A stretch of 41,635 bases of DNA. It comes from an uncultured Bacteroidia bacterium (GTDB taxonomy: Bacteria > Bacteroidota > Bacteroidia > Bacteroidales > Prolixibacteraceae). The notes beneath the pieces were generated by a model that saw nothing but the letters and a program-made list of their open reading frames with translations, had not been told where the DNA came from and ran no database searches. The translations under genes were made by a program, and so were the position numbers. Position 1 is the first letter of the stretch. Each line of letters begins with the position of its first letter. Where the stretch lies: assembly GCA_903902325.1 (NCBI GenBank), contig CAIUUO010000282.1, forward strand, positions 1-41,635, in the 5' to 3' direction. Positions 24,453 through 32,059 of this stretch are shown here, one piece after another.

Positions 24453-24854
24453 ATGACCGTCTCCCGATTCAGTGTGTCGCTCGAAGAAGAGTTGCTCGAA
24501 GCGCTCGACAGCTATGTGAAGGAAAATCAATTCCCTAACAGATCGCAGGCAATCCGTTCCCTGATCGAAAAAAACAGGGTCGAAAGGAAATGGCAGTGCA
24601 ACAACCTGGTGGCCGGCGCCATCGTGCTGGTTCATCCCAACAGCAAGAAAGAGGTTTGGAACCGCTCTTTCGAACTGCAAACACAATTTGCAGAAGTTGT
24701 CCTTTCCTCACAGCGCTTTTTCCTCGAAAATGACCATACCATGGAAGTGATTACGGTAAAAGGCACTGCCCACACACTTACAGAATTGTCAGATCAACTG
24801 ATAGGGATAAAAGGAATCGAGCATGGCAAGCTGATTATGAGCAAGGTGAAGTAA
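24453..24854 (+). CDS. NikR-fold ribbon-helix-helix regulator lacking the nickel ligands
   Basis: I chose ATG 24453 (MTVSRFSVSLEEELL), giving 133 residues. The N-terminal ribbon-helix-helix DNA-binding domain (about 1-45, NRSQAIRSLIEK) and the ACT-like C-terminal domain (TMEVITVKG, QLIGIKGIEHGKLIM) follow the NikR plan. Aligning the TMEVITVKG segment to E. coli CLEIAVLKG, the four high-affinity nickel ligands His76, His87, His89 and Cys95 correspond to Thr, Arg, Phe and Thr. It should not bind nickel in the standard way and may sense another ligand. The znuABC operon and a TonB-dependent receptor flank it, the latter being a plausible target. Confidence 0.85.
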   Translation: MTVSRFSVSLEEELLEALDSYVKENQFPNRSQAIRSLIEKNRVERKWQCNNLVAGAIVLVHPNSKKEVWNRSFELQTQFAEVVLSSQRFFLENDHTMEVITVKGTAHTLTELSDQLIGIKGIEHGKLIMSKVK

Positions 24855-24971
24855 TTTTTTTTGCTCAACAGTAATACTAAATAGAAGATTCGTAATACTA
24901 ATTAATAGACGGGGAGACTGGGGGACGGGGAGACTGGGGGGGTGTAACTCCGAAAATAGAGGTAATGTGAA

Positions 24972-25043
24972 GGTCACTGAGCGGAGTCGAAGTGACTGTC
25001 TAATCAAGGAAACAATAGTCGGTCCCTGAGCGAAGTCGAAGGG
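24972..25043. repeat. Two REP-like repeats, inverted relative to those at 23829
   Basis: GGTCACTGAGCGGAGTCGAAGTGAC-like (24972-24996) and GGTCCCTGAGCGAAGTCGAAGGG-like (25021-25043) copies carry the reverse-complement orientation of the CTTCGAC...GCTCAG core. They end about 97 bp upstream of the receptor gene. G-rich GGGGAGACTGGGGG repeats precede them at about 24909-24941. Confidence 0.82.
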
Positions 25044-25139
25044 TTTTGAGTCATTAGTATTAATTTTTCTATTGCAAAGTCATACATTTTTTATTTCATT
25101 GAACATCAATAATTAAAAACTATAACATTCGCACTTAAA

Positions 25140-26984
25140 ATGAAAAAGTACATTCTGATTTTCACCATCATATTTTATTTCAGTACAGCCAACGCCCAGG
25201 AAAAGACAATGTCTATAAAGGACACCATCAACATCAAAGAAGTCATCATTACGGGTACGCTCACACAAATCAACAGGAACAATACTCCCCTTGCAGTTTC
25301 AGTTATGGACCGCAAACAGATTGAAGAGGGCAACGAAACCGCCATCCTGCCAATGCTTAGCGGCAGGGTTCCCGGATTGTTTGTGACAGAAAGAGGCGTC
25401 ACCGGTTTTGGTGTGGCGACCGGATCAGCCGGACAGATTACCATGCGGGGCATCGGCGGCAATCCAACCACAGGAGTTTTAGTGCTGATAGACGGACATC
25501 CCCAGTTCATGGGGTTGATGGGGCATCCGCTTCCCGACAGCTATGTGGCTTCGGATGTTGAACGGGTAGAAGTGATCAGGGGTCCGGCATCCATCTTGTA
25601 TGGATCGAACGCCATGGGCGGGGTTATCAACATCATCACAAGGAAGCAGGTTCATGAGGGGATTTACGGTGATGCCAGGTTGTTGATTGGTTCTTACAAT
25701 ACCTGGAAACAGGCGGTCTCCGGAGGTATGAAGAAAAATAAATTCAGCACGTTTGTCTCCTTCAACCACGACAAAACGGATGGTCACAGGCCCAGTTCAG
25801 ACTTTGAAATCGTGAACGGTTATATCAAACTGGGATATGAATTTAATGAGCACATCAAGGCAGATGCCGATTTCTCCATCGCGAAATTCAACGCCCAGGA
25901 CCCCGGCCCTGACACCTTGCATGCCGTATCCGGAAGTCGCATGGACATCACCCGTGGATATGCCTCGGTGGCCATTTCGGATGAATTCCAGAAGATCTCG
26001 GGTGCCATCAAATTCTACAATAATTTTGGCGAGCACACCATCTCCGACGGCTTTCATTCCAAAGACATGAACAATGGGATCAATCTGTACCAGACGCTAA
26101 AACTGGCAGAAGGCAGCAATCTGTCATTCGGCGCCGATTTTGCCAAATATGGTGGCAAAGCTGAAAACACATTGGCCATGAACGGAAAGGGAATCCAATT
26201 TGCAGACACCACAGTTCGTGAAGCCGGTATCTATGCCTTCATGCAGCAAACACTTTTTCAAAAGCTTACATTGAATGGCGGAATGAGGTTGCAAAACCAC
26301 AGTGTTTACGGAAGTGAGTGGATTCCCTCTGCAGGTTTCGCCTGGCAACTTTCATCTCTCACGACCTGGAGGGCAAGTTTTTCAAAAGGATTTCGCAGTC
26401 CAACCATCAGGGAGTTGTACATGTGGAATCACAATCCCAACCTGCAACCGGAGAGAATTTACAGCTATGAAACCGGGTTGGCGCATACCTTCCTGCAAAA
26501 CAAACTAAAGGTCGAGCTGACGGGTTATATTGTCAATGGGGATAACCTGATCGTGACTGGTGCCATGGGTAACCTCTACAACACGGGTAAAATCAACAAC
26601 AAGGGAGTAGAACTCTCCATCAACGCCAGACCCGTCAAAAATGTGGAGCTATTGCTATCCTACAGTTACATCAACATGGAGGTTCCACTCCTTGCCACAC
26701 CAAAGAACAACCTCTTCCTGAGCGGAACCTACCGTTGGCAGAAGTTTCGATTTAACTGTTCCTTCCAGCAGATCTCGGACCTGAACAATGATGCAACAGG
26801 CAAAGTCAACCTTATCAGTTACAGTCTACTCAACGCAAAAACCGCGTGGAGTCTGAACAGGCATCTTGAATTGACGTTGAGCGGGGAAAACCTCCTGGGA
26901 GAAAGCTATGCACCGAACAGATACTACCCCATGCCACTGACAACAGTTTTTGCAGGTATCAATATCCATTTGGGCAGCATGTAA
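25140..26984 (+). CDS. TonB-dependent outer-membrane receptor (BtuB/siderophore/metal type)
   Basis: A 614-residue receptor without STN or carboxypeptidase-like extension. The signal peptide is MKKYILIFTIIFYFSTANAQ. A TonB-box-like IKEVIITGTLT precedes the plug (about 45-165, with QITMRGIGGNPTTGVLVLIDGHP, DVERVEVIRGPASILYGSNAMGGVINIITRK). The barrel ends in the usual aromatic-rich strands (YPMPLTTVFAGINIHLGSM), so the protein is complete. The family imports siderophores, heme, cobalamin or metal chelates. The nearby NikR-fold regulator and zinc-type ABC genes suggest a metal, but the substrate is inferred from context only. Confidence 0.92.
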   Translation: MKKYILIFTIIFYFSTANAQEKTMSIKDTINIKEVIITGTLTQINRNNTPLAVSVMDRKQIEEGNETAILPMLSGRVPGLFVTERGVTGFGVATGSAGQITMRGIGGNPTTGVLVLIDGHPQFMGLMGHPLPDSYVASDVERVEVIRGPASILYGSNAMGGVINIITRKQVHEGIYGDARLLIGSYNTWKQAVSGGMKKNKFSTFVSFNHDKTDGHRPSSDFEIVNGYIKLGYEFNEHIKADADFSIAKFNAQDPGPDTLHAVSGSRMDITRGYASVAISDEFQKISGAIKFYNNFGEHTISDGFHSKDMNNGINLYQTLKLAEGSNLSFGADFAKYGGKAENTLAMNGKGIQFADTTVREAGIYAFMQQTLFQKLTLNGGMRLQNHSVYGSEWIPSAGFAWQLSSLTTWRASFSKGFRSPTIRELYMWNHNPNLQPERIYSYETGLAHTFLQNKLKVELTGYIVNGDNLIVTGAMGNLYNTGKINNKGVELSINARPVKNVELLLSYSYINMEVPLLATPKNNLFLSGTYRWQKFRFNCSFQQISDLNNDATGKVNLISYSLLNAKTAWSLNRHLELTLSGENLLGESYAPNRYYPMPLTTVFAGINIHLGSM

Positions 26985-28208
26985 TCAGCCTAAAAACTCA
27001 GAAAAGCAGTCAAACGTCTTTCTGAACATCTGATCAACGGGTTCCCTGATTTTAGCGCTGGCTGGGAAAGGCTCTTCGTGGCTATACGGATACGGATAAT
27101 CAAAAACCTTCACAGGTATCGGGATATCCCTGTTGATCCCCTGAAGCGTGTTCATCACCTCATAAGGCGGAATGACCGTATCATGAGTGAGCGCAATGGC
27201 CAATATCCTGTCGCTCAACTTCCTGAAAAGTCGTTCCCTGTGCCCGAGCATCTGTTTGTAGTTGATCATGCTCAGCAGGTTAAGTCCTTCAGGATGGTCT
27301 TCGCCCAGATAATGTCGCAGGCGCGCATCTTTCTTCAGGTGGCTCTCAATGTGTTCTACCACATAGGAATAGAGCGCCACATTGGCTTCACTGTCAAGGA
27401 TGAATTTTGAAACCGGCGACATCCTGTTAAATACAGACCCGCCGCAGAAGAGCGCCAGGCGGGAATGGTCAAAATATCCGTTGTGATTGGTCATCAGCAA
27501 GACCTGCGCCAGCAGATTGCCAATCGAATAGGCGAAAAAATCAAAGCTCACATCGCTTGGAATCAATGGATGCTCTCCATTTTTTATCTGATCAACCAGC
27601 TGAATTACATCATAATATGCCTGAAGTCCGGACCAGAAATACCGCTGTGGTTTGGCATTAAGACGGGTACTGATGGCTGCGTTCGACAAGGTAGACGAAA
27701 TGATATCCGGAAATTTGATTTTGCGCTCCTCACTCACCTTGTACATCGTGTGCGGATCACTCCATTGCAACGGCGCCCTGTTCATGTGAAACGCCACAGG
27801 GAAAAGAATAACCGTCTTGCCTGTATCATCGGCGATTTTTCTGGCCCAGTTGAAGTGTTTGGTCCAGTATTTTTCATTGAACCCATTCAGGTAAATTACA
27901 ACTTCCCTGACAGGATTCTGGCTTACCGGGGTGAATACATGGTAACGGAAATTGAGATTCTCATCGATCCTTGAATCGCGCGAATCAAGAAAATAATCGA
28001 GTCGGGAATATTCATACCTGGATTCATTCGCATCCTTGAAGGAACAATCGTGCGAACGGCAATGGTACGAATCTTCTCCGGTCAGAATATATCCGTTTTC
28101 TGAATGGAATGAAAAATTGTACATACTTAGTTTATCATCGATCCTGATCTTGTGATCCTCGTAGTTGACAATCTTTTTCAGGAAATGATAACTGTCGAGA
28201 TAATCCAT
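26985..28208 (-). CDS. Alpha/beta-hydrolase-like protein (probable DUF6051 family)
   Basis: A leaderless protein of 407 residues. The C-terminal two thirds read like an alpha/beta hydrolase: EVVIYLNGFNEKYWTKHFNWARKIAD (oxyanion-type strand and helix), DFFAYSIGNLLAQVLL (a nucleophile-elbow-like AYSIG, Ser in the Gly-x-Ser position with Ala-Tyr before it), and a late ALTHDTVIPPYEVM (acid region). The N-terminal 100 residues contain CRSHDCSFKD and look family-specific. I believe this is the DUF6051 group, whose function is unknown. Its stop directly abuts the stop of the receptor gene on the other strand. Confidence 0.7.
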   Translation of the reverse strand: MDYLDSYHFLKKIVNYEDHKIRIDDKLSMYNFSFHSENGYILTGEDSYHCRSHDCSFKDANESRYEYSRLDYFLDSRDSRIDENLNFRYHVFTPVSQNPVREVVIYLNGFNEKYWTKHFNWARKIADDTGKTVILFPVAFHMNRAPLQWSDPHTMYKVSEERKIKFPDIISSTLSNAAISTRLNAKPQRYFWSGLQAYYDVIQLVDQIKNGEHPLIPSDVSFDFFAYSIGNLLAQVLLMTNHNGYFDHSRLALFCGGSVFNRMSPVSKFILDSEANVALYSYVVEHIESHLKKDARLRHYLGEDHPEGLNLLSMINYKQMLGHRERLFRKLSDRILAIALTHDTVIPPYEVMNTLQGINRDIPIPVKVFDYPYPYSHEEPFPASAKIREPVDQMFRKTFDCFSEFLG

Positions 28209-28281
28209 GTTAACAATAAGTTGCGTATGTGTTAATTTTCGGGATTCGCTCCGCTAAGATATATAATCTCCTTTAATTGTT

Positions 28282-28289
28282 TATTTTTG
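28282..28289 (+). promoter_or_regulatory. Candidate -7 element ahead of the phosphate cassette
   Basis: TATTTTTG matches TAnnTTTG and ends 25 bp upstream of the DUF47 gene ATG. No good -33 box is visible, so confidence is limited. Confidence 0.4.
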
Positions 28290-28314
28290 TTAAAATTTTT
28301 AAAACGATTTTATA

Positions 28315-28962
28315 ATGAAGCTCGACAAAATTTTTAGTTTTCTGGTACCCAAAGACCACAAGTTTTTTCCCCTTTTCAACGATGCAGCCGACAATCTCGT
28401 ACTTGCTTCTGAATTGCTGATTAAATTGGTCAGGGAAAGAGATTTAAGCCAGAGACTGGAGTACATGAAGCAGATCAAGGATGTGGAGCATATCGGAGAT
28501 GATATCACCCGGAAATTGCTTACCGAACTGAACGGTACATTCATCACTCCTTTTGAACGTGAAGACATTCATGAACTCATTAGCAACATGGATGACATTG
28601 TCGATTATATTCATTCTTCCTCCAAAAGGATCAACCTTTATAAATTGTCCGCAATTCCGGAAGAATTCGTCTGGATTGCAGACCGGATCCATTCTGCCAA
28701 CAAAGAGATTCAGAATGTTTTGCGCAGCGTACGTTCTGTCAGTGATTTCAAAAAACATGTTCACAGTATTGAGAAAATAAGTGAATATGAGAGTGAAGTG
28801 GATGATATTTACCAGGAACATCTGTCCAAACTATTTGAGCAGGAAGTCAACGCGATCGACTTAATCAAAAAGAGGGATATTCTGACCACCCTCGAGAAAG
28901 CCATCGACAAATGTGATGACGTAGGCAACATATTCTCTTCCCTGATCATAAAAATGGGATGA
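28315..28962 (+). CDS. DUF47/PhoU-like Pit accessory protein
   Basis: A 215-residue, all-helical cytoplasmic protein typical of DUF47: FFPLFNDAADNLVLASELLIKLV near the start, the metal-site motif HIGDDITRKLLTELNGTFITPFEREDIHELISNMDDIVDYI, and ILTTLEKAIDKCDDVGNIFSSLIIKMG at the end. The ExxxD/DxxxD helices coordinate metal ions in PhoU relatives. It is thought to regulate the Pit phosphate permease, whose gene follows after 55 bp. The length and motifs are complete. Confidence 0.93.
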   Translation: MKLDKIFSFLVPKDHKFFPLFNDAADNLVLASELLIKLVRERDLSQRLEYMKQIKDVEHIGDDITRKLLTELNGTFITPFEREDIHELISNMDDIVDYIHSSSKRINLYKLSAIPEEFVWIADRIHSANKEIQNVLRSVRSVSDFKKHVHSIEKISEYESEVDDIYQEHLSKLFEQEVNAIDLIKKRDILTTLEKAIDKCDDVGNIFSSLIIKMG

Positions 28963-29017
28963 TGTCAAAAATTCGTTTTGAATATAAAGTAGAAACTAAT
29001 CAGTTAATCTTCTGGTA

Positions 29018-30058
29018 ATGAGTTTTAATCTCCTGATTATCATCATCGTCCTTGCGTTTTTGTTCGATTTTATCAATGGATTTCATGATGCTGCCAATTC
29101 CATCGCGACCATTGTATCCACGAAAGTATTGTCTCCTTTCCAGGCCGTCATGTGGGCCGCTTTTTTTAACTTTTTGGCATACGCTATATTCGAACTAAAA
29201 ATTGCCGATACCATATCAAAAGTGGTCGATACCAATGCCATCAATCTGCAGGTAATTCTTGCAGGCATCATCGCTGCCATCCTCTGGAATCTTCTGACCT
29301 GGTATCTCGGCATTCCCTCCAGTTCTTCCCACACCCTGATCGGAGGATTGGCAGGAGCCGCCATTGCCCATGCAGGCTTGGCCGTTGTTCATTCCAGTGT
29401 CATTTTAAAGATCGCCGCATTCATCTTCCTTGCTCCTTTCTTGGGTATGGCCATCTCATACATTTATTCCGTCATTTTGCTTAATCTTTTCCGAAAGGCT
29501 AATCCAATAATCGTCCATAGATATTTCAGGAAATTTCAGCTTGTTTCATCTGCATTGCTAAGTCTCGGCCATGGAGGCAATGACGCCCAAAAAGTAATGG
29601 GTCTGATCGCCGCCACACTGATGGTTTATTTCAAGGGAGTCGATCCCGCATCCATACCTGACTGGGCGCATATTACGCTGGTTGGCGGTAAAATCCATGC
29701 CATACCCCATTGGATTGTTCTGGGCTGTTACTTAGCCATCAGTGTTGGAACAATTTCAGGAGGATGGAAAATTGTCAAGACAATGGGAACCAAAATCACC
29801 AAACTCACTTCATTTGAAGCAATTGCCGCTGATTCAGCAGGAGCAACTCTCCTTTTCGGAACCGATGCTTTCGGGATACCCGTCAGCACAACCCATACCA
29901 TTACAGGAGCCATCATGGGAACAGGTTTGCCCAGAAGAGTAACTGCAGTAAAGTGGGGTGTTACAATCAATCTGCTCTACGCCTGGATCCTTACCATTCC
30001 GGTTTCCGGAATCGTCGCAGCATTGGTCTACTACCTGTTTAGATTTTTTGGATTGTGA
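29018..30058 (+). CDS. pit: Inorganic phosphate transporter, PiT family
   Basis: A 346-residue membrane protein with about ten helices. Both PiT signature repeats are present: FDFINGFHDAANSIATIVSTKVLSP near the N-terminus and SSALLSLGHGGNDAQKVMGLIAATL in the middle. Further motifs are GIPSSSSHTLIGGLAGAAIAH and a second FGIPVSTTHTITGAIMGTG. It carries phosphate-metal complexes by symport with protons or sodium across the inner membrane. It is downstream of its DUF47 partner and 9 bp upstream of a sensor kinase gene, so phosphate uptake and sensing are probably co-expressed. Confidence 0.95.
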   Translation: MSFNLLIIIIVLAFLFDFINGFHDAANSIATIVSTKVLSPFQAVMWAAFFNFLAYAIFELKIADTISKVVDTNAINLQVILAGIIAAILWNLLTWYLGIPSSSSHTLIGGLAGAAIAHAGLAVVHSSVILKIAAFIFLAPFLGMAISYIYSVILLNLFRKANPIIVHRYFRKFQLVSSALLSLGHGGNDAQKVMGLIAATLMVYFKGVDPASIPDWAHITLVGGKIHAIPHWIVLGCYLAISVGTISGGWKIVKTMGTKITKLTSFEAIAADSAGATLLFGTDAFGIPVSTTHTITGAIMGTGLPRRVTAVKWGVTINLLYAWILTIPVSGIVAALVYYLFRFFGL

Positions 30059-30067
30059 TATTTTATA

Positions 30068-31117
30068 ATGCGAATCCTCAGATCCTATACACCCGGTAAA
30101 TTATCCTTGGTATCGTCCCTGATCACAACGCTTGTCGCTGCGTTGATGCTTACCTTGAATTACTATTTCGGCTACCCGCTTCTGCTGGTTGTTTTAATTC
30201 CAGTCATCTTTTTACTTTCCTACCTTTCAACAAGTTATATCTTAAATTACCTGATCAACGACAAGATTACCCCAATCTACAAAACGATTAGCGGCGCGCC
30301 GGGCAATGAAAAGAAAAAAAAGAAAGACCGGAACAAGGATATCCTCTCCGAAGTAGAACATGATGTCAAGATATGGGCGGATGATAAAATGGCAGAGATC
30401 GAGCGCCTCCGCGATCTGGAAAAATACCGCAAGGATTTCGTGGGAAACGTATCCCACGAATTGAAAACTCCTATCTTCAATATTCAGGGATATATATTGA
30501 CACTTTTAGATGGTGGACTCGAAGATCCTGAGATTAACAGGCTCTACCTCGAACGCACCGAAAAAAGCATCGACAGAATGATCAATGTGGTGGAAGACCT
30601 GGAATCCATCACCAAACTGGAGTCCGGTGAACTGAAACTGAATCCGGAGATTTTCGATATCAGCAAACTGGTGGAGGAAGTTTTCGAACTCGAACTACGG
30701 GAAGCAACTGAAAGAAGCATTACCATGAACCTGAACATCACTTCAGGCAAACCTTTTCTGGTCAAGGCAGATAAGAAACGAATCTTTGAAGCCATGCGCA
30801 ATCTGATAGGAAATGCCATCAAGTATGGCCGGAGGGAAGGTAATGTAAACGTTGGCTTTTACGACATGAACAACTTGCTGCTCATCGAAGTGAGCGATGA
30901 TGGGATCGGGATCGAGAAAAAAGACCTGCCCCGTATATTTGAGCGCTTTTACAGGGTTGACAAAAGTCGTTCCAGAATGCAGGGGGGTACCGGACTTGGC
31001 TTGTCGATTGTGAAACATATCATCGAGGCACACAAGCAGAAAATCCATGTCAAAAGCGCTCCTGAGAGTGGAACGACCTTCACCTTTGCCCTCGAAAAAG
31101 GAAAGTTGACAAAATAA
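30068..31117 (+). CDS. PhoR-like sensor histidine kinase
   Basis: A 349-residue kinase. Two transmembrane segments (about 12-32 and 36-58) are joined by a very short loop, so no real periplasmic sensor domain exists. A charged linker (EKKKKKDRNKD, about 80-90) leads to the HisKA domain with phospho-acceptor His130 in VSHELKTPIFNI. The ATPase domain has the N-box RNLIGNAIKYGR, G1 SDDGIGI, F-box IFERFYRVDKSRS and G2 GTGLGLSIVKHI. The start lies 9 bp after pit, suggesting an operon. The PhoR assignment rests on domain layout and the phosphate genes. Confidence 0.9.
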   Translation: MRILRSYTPGKLSLVSSLITTLVAALMLTLNYYFGYPLLLVVLIPVIFLLSYLSTSYILNYLINDKITPIYKTISGAPGNEKKKKKDRNKDILSEVEHDVKIWADDKMAEIERLRDLEKYRKDFVGNVSHELKTPIFNIQGYILTLLDGGLEDPEINRLYLERTEKSIDRMINVVEDLESITKLESGELKLNPEIFDISKLVEEVFELELREATERSITMNLNITSGKPFLVKADKKRIFEAMRNLIGNAIKYGRREGNVNVGFYDMNNLLLIEVSDDGIGIEKKDLPRIFERFYRVDKSRSRMQGGTGLGLSIVKHIIEAHKQKIHVKSAPESGTTFTFALEKGKLTK

Positions 31118-31207
31118 TATCCGGTATGTCAGCACTTAATCTTCAAATTGTTCTATTTTTATAGTTCAGAATAGAATATCATTAAAATTGGGATGTCAAT
31201 TATCCCC

Positions 31208-31308
31208 TCCTTTGAGTCCTTTGTGATATCCTTTGAGTCCTTTGTGGTTAACCTTTTTTATTTTACCACAAAGGTCACTAAGTAAAGAACGAAAGGAACA
31301 CAAAGGAT
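31208..31308. repeat. CCTTTGTGGT/ACCACAAAGG intergenic repeats
   Basis: Direct copies of TCCTTTGAGTCCTTTGTG precede an inverted pair CCTTTGTGGT (31239-31248) and ACCACAAAGG (31265-31274). The stretch separates the kinase and regulator genes. It is related to the palindrome at 20485-20543. Confidence 0.8.
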
Positions 31309-31353
31309 TTTGTTTTCATAACAACTTTGGTTCAGAATCAAAATTATATGGTC

Positions 31354-32055
31354 ATGACAGAAAAAGAAAGCATTCCACGCATCCTCCTGGTGGATGACGA
31401 AGAAGATATCCTCGAATTTGTAAGCTACAACCTTGAAAGGGAGGGTTTCAAAGTTTATACTGGCAGGAATGGCAGGGAAGCCATCCAAATGGTCCTAAAA
31501 GTTAAGCCTAACCTGGTTATTCTGGATGTTATGATGCCGGAAATGGATGGTATTGCCGCCTGCGAAGAGATACGCAAGCTTCCCGGATGCCGTGACGTGG
31601 TCATTGCTTTTCTCACGGCCAGGGGAGAAGATTATTCACAGATTGCTGGATTTGATGCAGGTGCAGACGACTACATCACCAAACCAATCAGACCCAAGGT
31701 TTTAATCAGCAGGGTGAAAGCTTTGTTGAAAAGAAGCGGCGGAGTGCCTTCCGAAAGTGTAGATCAGGAAAAAGTAATTCATATTGGCAATCTTGTCATC
31801 GATAAGGAAAAATTTACCCTCAAGGTTGATGATACCGAAATGATGTTGCCGCGAAAGGAGTTTGAACTGCTTTCCCTTCTGATTTCAAAACCCGACAAGG
31901 TCTTCTTGCGCGATGAAATTTACAAGGCTGTTTGGGGAGATAATGTGATTGTCGGCGACCGGACTATTGACGTGCATATTCGCAAACTTCGCGAAAAAAT
32001 CGGCAACGACCATATCCGCACCCTCAAGGGTATCGGGTACAAGTTTGTTGTCTGA
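31354..32055 (+). CDS. PhoB/OmpR-family response regulator
   Basis: I chose MTEKESIPRILLVDD (31354); ATGs at 31327 and 31348 are alternatives. The receiver domain has the acidic pair DDEED, phospho-acceptor Asp58 in VILDVMMPEMDG, Thr in AFLTARGE and Lys in YITKPIRP. A winged-helix output domain follows from about residue 135 (MMLPRKEFELLSLLISKPDKVFLRDEIY, RTIDVHIRKLREKIG, IRTLKGIGYKF). It probably takes phosphate from the kinase encoded upstream. Its stop is 4 bp from the rpoN stop on the other strand. Confidence 0.93.
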   Translation: MTEKESIPRILLVDDEEDILEFVSYNLEREGFKVYTGRNGREAIQMVLKVKPNLVILDVMMPEMDGIAACEEIRKLPGCRDVVIAFLTARGEDYSQIAGFDAGADDYITKPIRPKVLISRVKALLKRSGGVPSESVDQEKVIHIGNLVIDKEKFTLKVDDTEMMLPRKEFELLSLLISKPDKVFLRDEIYKAVWGDNVIVGDRTIDVHIRKLREKIGNDHIRTLKGIGYKFVV

Positions 32056-32059
32056 TAGT

